Shown piece by piece: positions 6,425 through 7,549 of a DNA stretch of 7,549 bases. The notes beneath the pieces were generated by a model, which did no database searches, had not been told where the DNA came from, and saw only the letters and a program-made list of their open reading frames with translations. Within the stretch, counting starts at the first letter, position 1, and every line of letters begins with the position of its first letter. The stretch is from NCBI GenBank assembly GCA_003521845.1, contig DPHB01000044.1:125379-132927 (forward strand), written 5' to 3'. Source of the DNA: Oceanospirillaceae bacterium (GTDB lineage Bacteria > Pseudomonadota > Gammaproteobacteria > Pseudomonadales > Balneatricaceae). Made by a program: the position numbers and the translations under genes.

Positions 6425-6465
6425 ACAACAAATGACCGCAGCTACTGGCCTAATAACGCGTTGCT
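6425..6465. other. Short spacer with no recognised feature
   Basis: Between the antitoxin remnant and the stop of the membrane-protein gene. An 8-bp palindrome AACGCGTT (6455-6462) is present, but no T-tract hairpin terminator is seen for the TIR operon. Confidence 0.3.
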
Positions 6466-6909
6466 TTAGCCTATGGCAATCATTTTTGTTAAATATATAA
6501 GTACAGCCAACGACGCATAAAACCCCCAGATAGAAAAAGACTTTAAAGAGCGCCATTGCAGCGTTGATATATTGCCTTTTGGTGAAACTGAGTATAGGTC
6601 AGGTTCAGTTAAGATTCTATTGTGGAGCTTGGAAATAAAATCGTTGTACGAATTGCGAAAAGCTTTTTCCAGGGCTAGGTAATATGCATCCAATGCGGCG
6701 AATACTATCGTTGGCAGGAAAGCAATGTACGCATAATCCGGTTTCCCTTTATCCGCCACAATCACCAGAACAGCGGACACCAATGTGATGCACCATGCCT
6801 TACTAGCTGAGCTGTTCGATGCCATGCGTTGAATTACATTTTGTAATATACTCAAATGCGTTTGAATTGATGCGGCATCAGGATTTACCTGAATAATCTG
6901 ATGATCCAT
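6466..6909 (-). CDS. Small three-helix membrane protein, candidate TIR-associated effector
   Basis: A 147-residue protein with three hydrophobic segments: about 38-53 (WCITLVSAVLVIVA), about 59-78 (YAYIAFLPTIVFAALDAYYL) and about 125-144 (FSIWGFYASLAVLIYLTKMI). An N-terminal amphipathic helix (16-32) precedes the first pair, and a soluble loop (about 80-124) with the distinctive LDAYYLALEKAFR stretch separates the second and third. The two-TM hairpin plus helices is reminiscent of SLATT-type pore-forming defence effectors, but I see no Macro, SLOG or SIR2 ligand-sensing domain, so the family is unassigned. The ATG is separated from the TGA of the TIR gene by one base, with AAGG 9 nt upstream; the two are surely co-transcribed and probably translationally coupled. 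The inferred job is the membrane-acting partner of the TIR protein. Confidence 0.8.
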   Translation of the reverse strand: MDHQIIQVNPDAASIQTHLSILQNVIQRMASNSSASKAWCITLVSAVLVIVADKGKPDYAYIAFLPTIVFAALDAYYLALEKAFRNSYNDFISKLHNRILTEPDLYSVSPKGNISTLQWRSLKSFSIWGFYASLAVLIYLTKMIAIG

Positions 6910-6910
6910 T

Positions 6911-7396
6911 TCAGTTTGCCTTGTTCTTTATTGCATGATCAATCCAGATTGCAATATTAGCTGAAATATCTCGATAAGCATCTGTGGAGTCTGGATCGTA
7001 GCAAGGAACAACGCTTGATAGCGCACTGCCATCTTCAAACTTGATAATATCGAATGGATTTTTGCCTTTTCTACTAGTACCATTCCGAGGGCATCTAAGA
7101 TTGTGAATATGGATCCCCAGCAATGCTTTACCATCGTTCCAAGCCTTGTTAATTTCGTGCTCTACCCATGGCCTTGAGGCTGTTTCGCTTCCGATCAAAA
7201 CAATTACACAACGTTTGTATTTCATGTTTTCATCTATCCAGTTTTTGACAGCTGTTTTACCGGTGCGTTTAAGGGTTTCCCATTGATTTGCAGTTGTGGG
7301 GGCATTCCCCTCTAAACTTCCGATGTTCCTAATCTGCTGGACTCTCATCACATCATTATCGAAATGAAAACTATAAAACACAGGTAATTTAGCCAT
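6911..7396 (-). CDS. TIR-like domain protein (DUF1863/ThsB-type), possibly 5'-partial
   Basis: A TIR-like protein of the DUF1863 (MTH538) family, the fold of the Thoeris sensor ThsB. From the ATG at 7396 it has 161 residues: beta-A VFYSFHFDND (6-15), RNIG (23-26), KNWIDENM (51-58), the central strand CVIVLIGSETASRPWVEHEI (63-82) with candidate catalytic E79/E81, KAWNDGKALLGIHIHNL (84-100), and KGKNPF (110-115). Family knowledge: such TIRs use NAD+ to make signalling nucleotides after phage sensing. Start: ATG 7396 has a good GAGGA 7 nt upstream and leaves the TIR domain at the N-terminus. However, the frame is open upstream to the window edge (7549) without a stop and encodes a glycine-rich hydrophobic stretch, so the natural protein may be longer and cut by the window. 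It is followed one base after its TGA by the membrane-protein gene. Confidence 0.88.
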   Translation of the reverse strand: MAKLPVFYSFHFDNDVMRVQQIRNIGSLEGNAPTTANQWETLKRTGKTAVKNWIDENMKYKRCVIVLIGSETASRPWVEHEINKAWNDGKALLGIHIHNLRCPRNGTSRKGKNPFDIIKFEDGSALSSVVPCYDPDSTDAYRDISANIAIWIDHAIKNKAN

Positions 7397-7549
7397 TTTC
7401 TTGTCCTCTTTAGATTTTGTACCAACGATCCCTCCAGCAAGACCGCCTAAAGCAACTCCGCCTAGTCCAGGAAACGTTAAATTTCCTATAACTGCGCCTA
7501 ATGCTGATGAAAATACAATTGTAATCCCCCGTAAATTAACAGCAGTTTT
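7397..7549 (-). other. In-frame upstream coding extension: glycine-zipper-like membrane segment
   Basis: The 51 codons upstream of the TIR ATG, in the same frame, contain no stop and no ATG, GTG or TTG, while the other two minus-strand frames have stops. The encoded peptide has a hydrophobic stretch (ITIVFSSALGAVIG), then PGLGGVALGGLAGGIVG, a small-residue glycine zipper typical of tightly packed membrane helices, then a charged linker KSKEDKK leading directly into the TIR domain. This looks coding rather than random. Either it is the end of an N-terminal membrane anchor fused to the TIR domain, whose start lies outside the window, or it is a chance open frame upstream of a true start at 7396. 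The purine-rich linker codons double as the GAGGA ribosome-binding site. Confidence 0.55.

Noticed and set aside
6425..6480. Possible integron attC site around the AACGCGTT palindrome near the end of the TIR operon
   Set aside because: No paired core sites with the expected imperfect symmetry could be found, and the flanking genes are in opposing orientations.

Overview
The window looks like chromosomal DNA of a gammaproteobacterium, possibly a marine or environmental one. The best evidence is a full-length YgiQ (UPF0313) very close to the enterobacterial protein, together with a small-gene neighbourhood and interspersed GGGACAGGCACTTTTT-type palindromic repeats common in that class. No rRNA, tRNA or CRISPR array is visible. 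The species cannot be named from this sequence.

Positions 1-5185 are ordinary-looking, moderately GC-balanced chromosomal sequence with every gene on the minus strand. Read in the direction of transcription they are: ygiQ (radical SAM); a spacer holding palindromic repeats and a T9/G9 homopolymer block; a conserved cysteine-containing protein of unknown function coupled by an ATGA overlap to an AAC(6')-like GNAT acetyltransferase; then a glutathione S-transferase-like gene coupled by a 1-nt gap to a PEP mutase/isocitrate lyase superfamily gene. These look like housekeeping or small-molecule modification and detoxification genes in two or three short operons.

From about 5186 the character changes. 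Composition is visibly more AT-rich, a type II toxin-antitoxin operon (higBA) appears on the plus strand with a clear promoter and operator, and 6085-6465 is a graveyard of two truncated genes (a minus-strand C-terminal fragment and a plus-strand HicB/CopG-like ribbon-helix-helix fragment). The window ends in a two-gene minus-strand unit: a TIR-like (DUF1863/ThsB-type) protein followed, one base after its stop, by a three-helix membrane protein. This right part reads as an accessory or defence island.

The most interesting candidate system is this TIR plus membrane-protein pair. By analogy with Thoeris, the TIR protein would make or consume an NAD-derived nucleotide and the small membrane protein would be the effector, but the partner carries no recognisable SLOG, Macro or SIR2 domain, so the pair is not a textbook Thoeris. 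The TIR reading frame is also open without a stop to the window edge, and the upstream part encodes a glycine-zipper-like hydrophobic segment. The TIR protein may therefore be membrane-anchored, with a possible internal start giving a soluble form.
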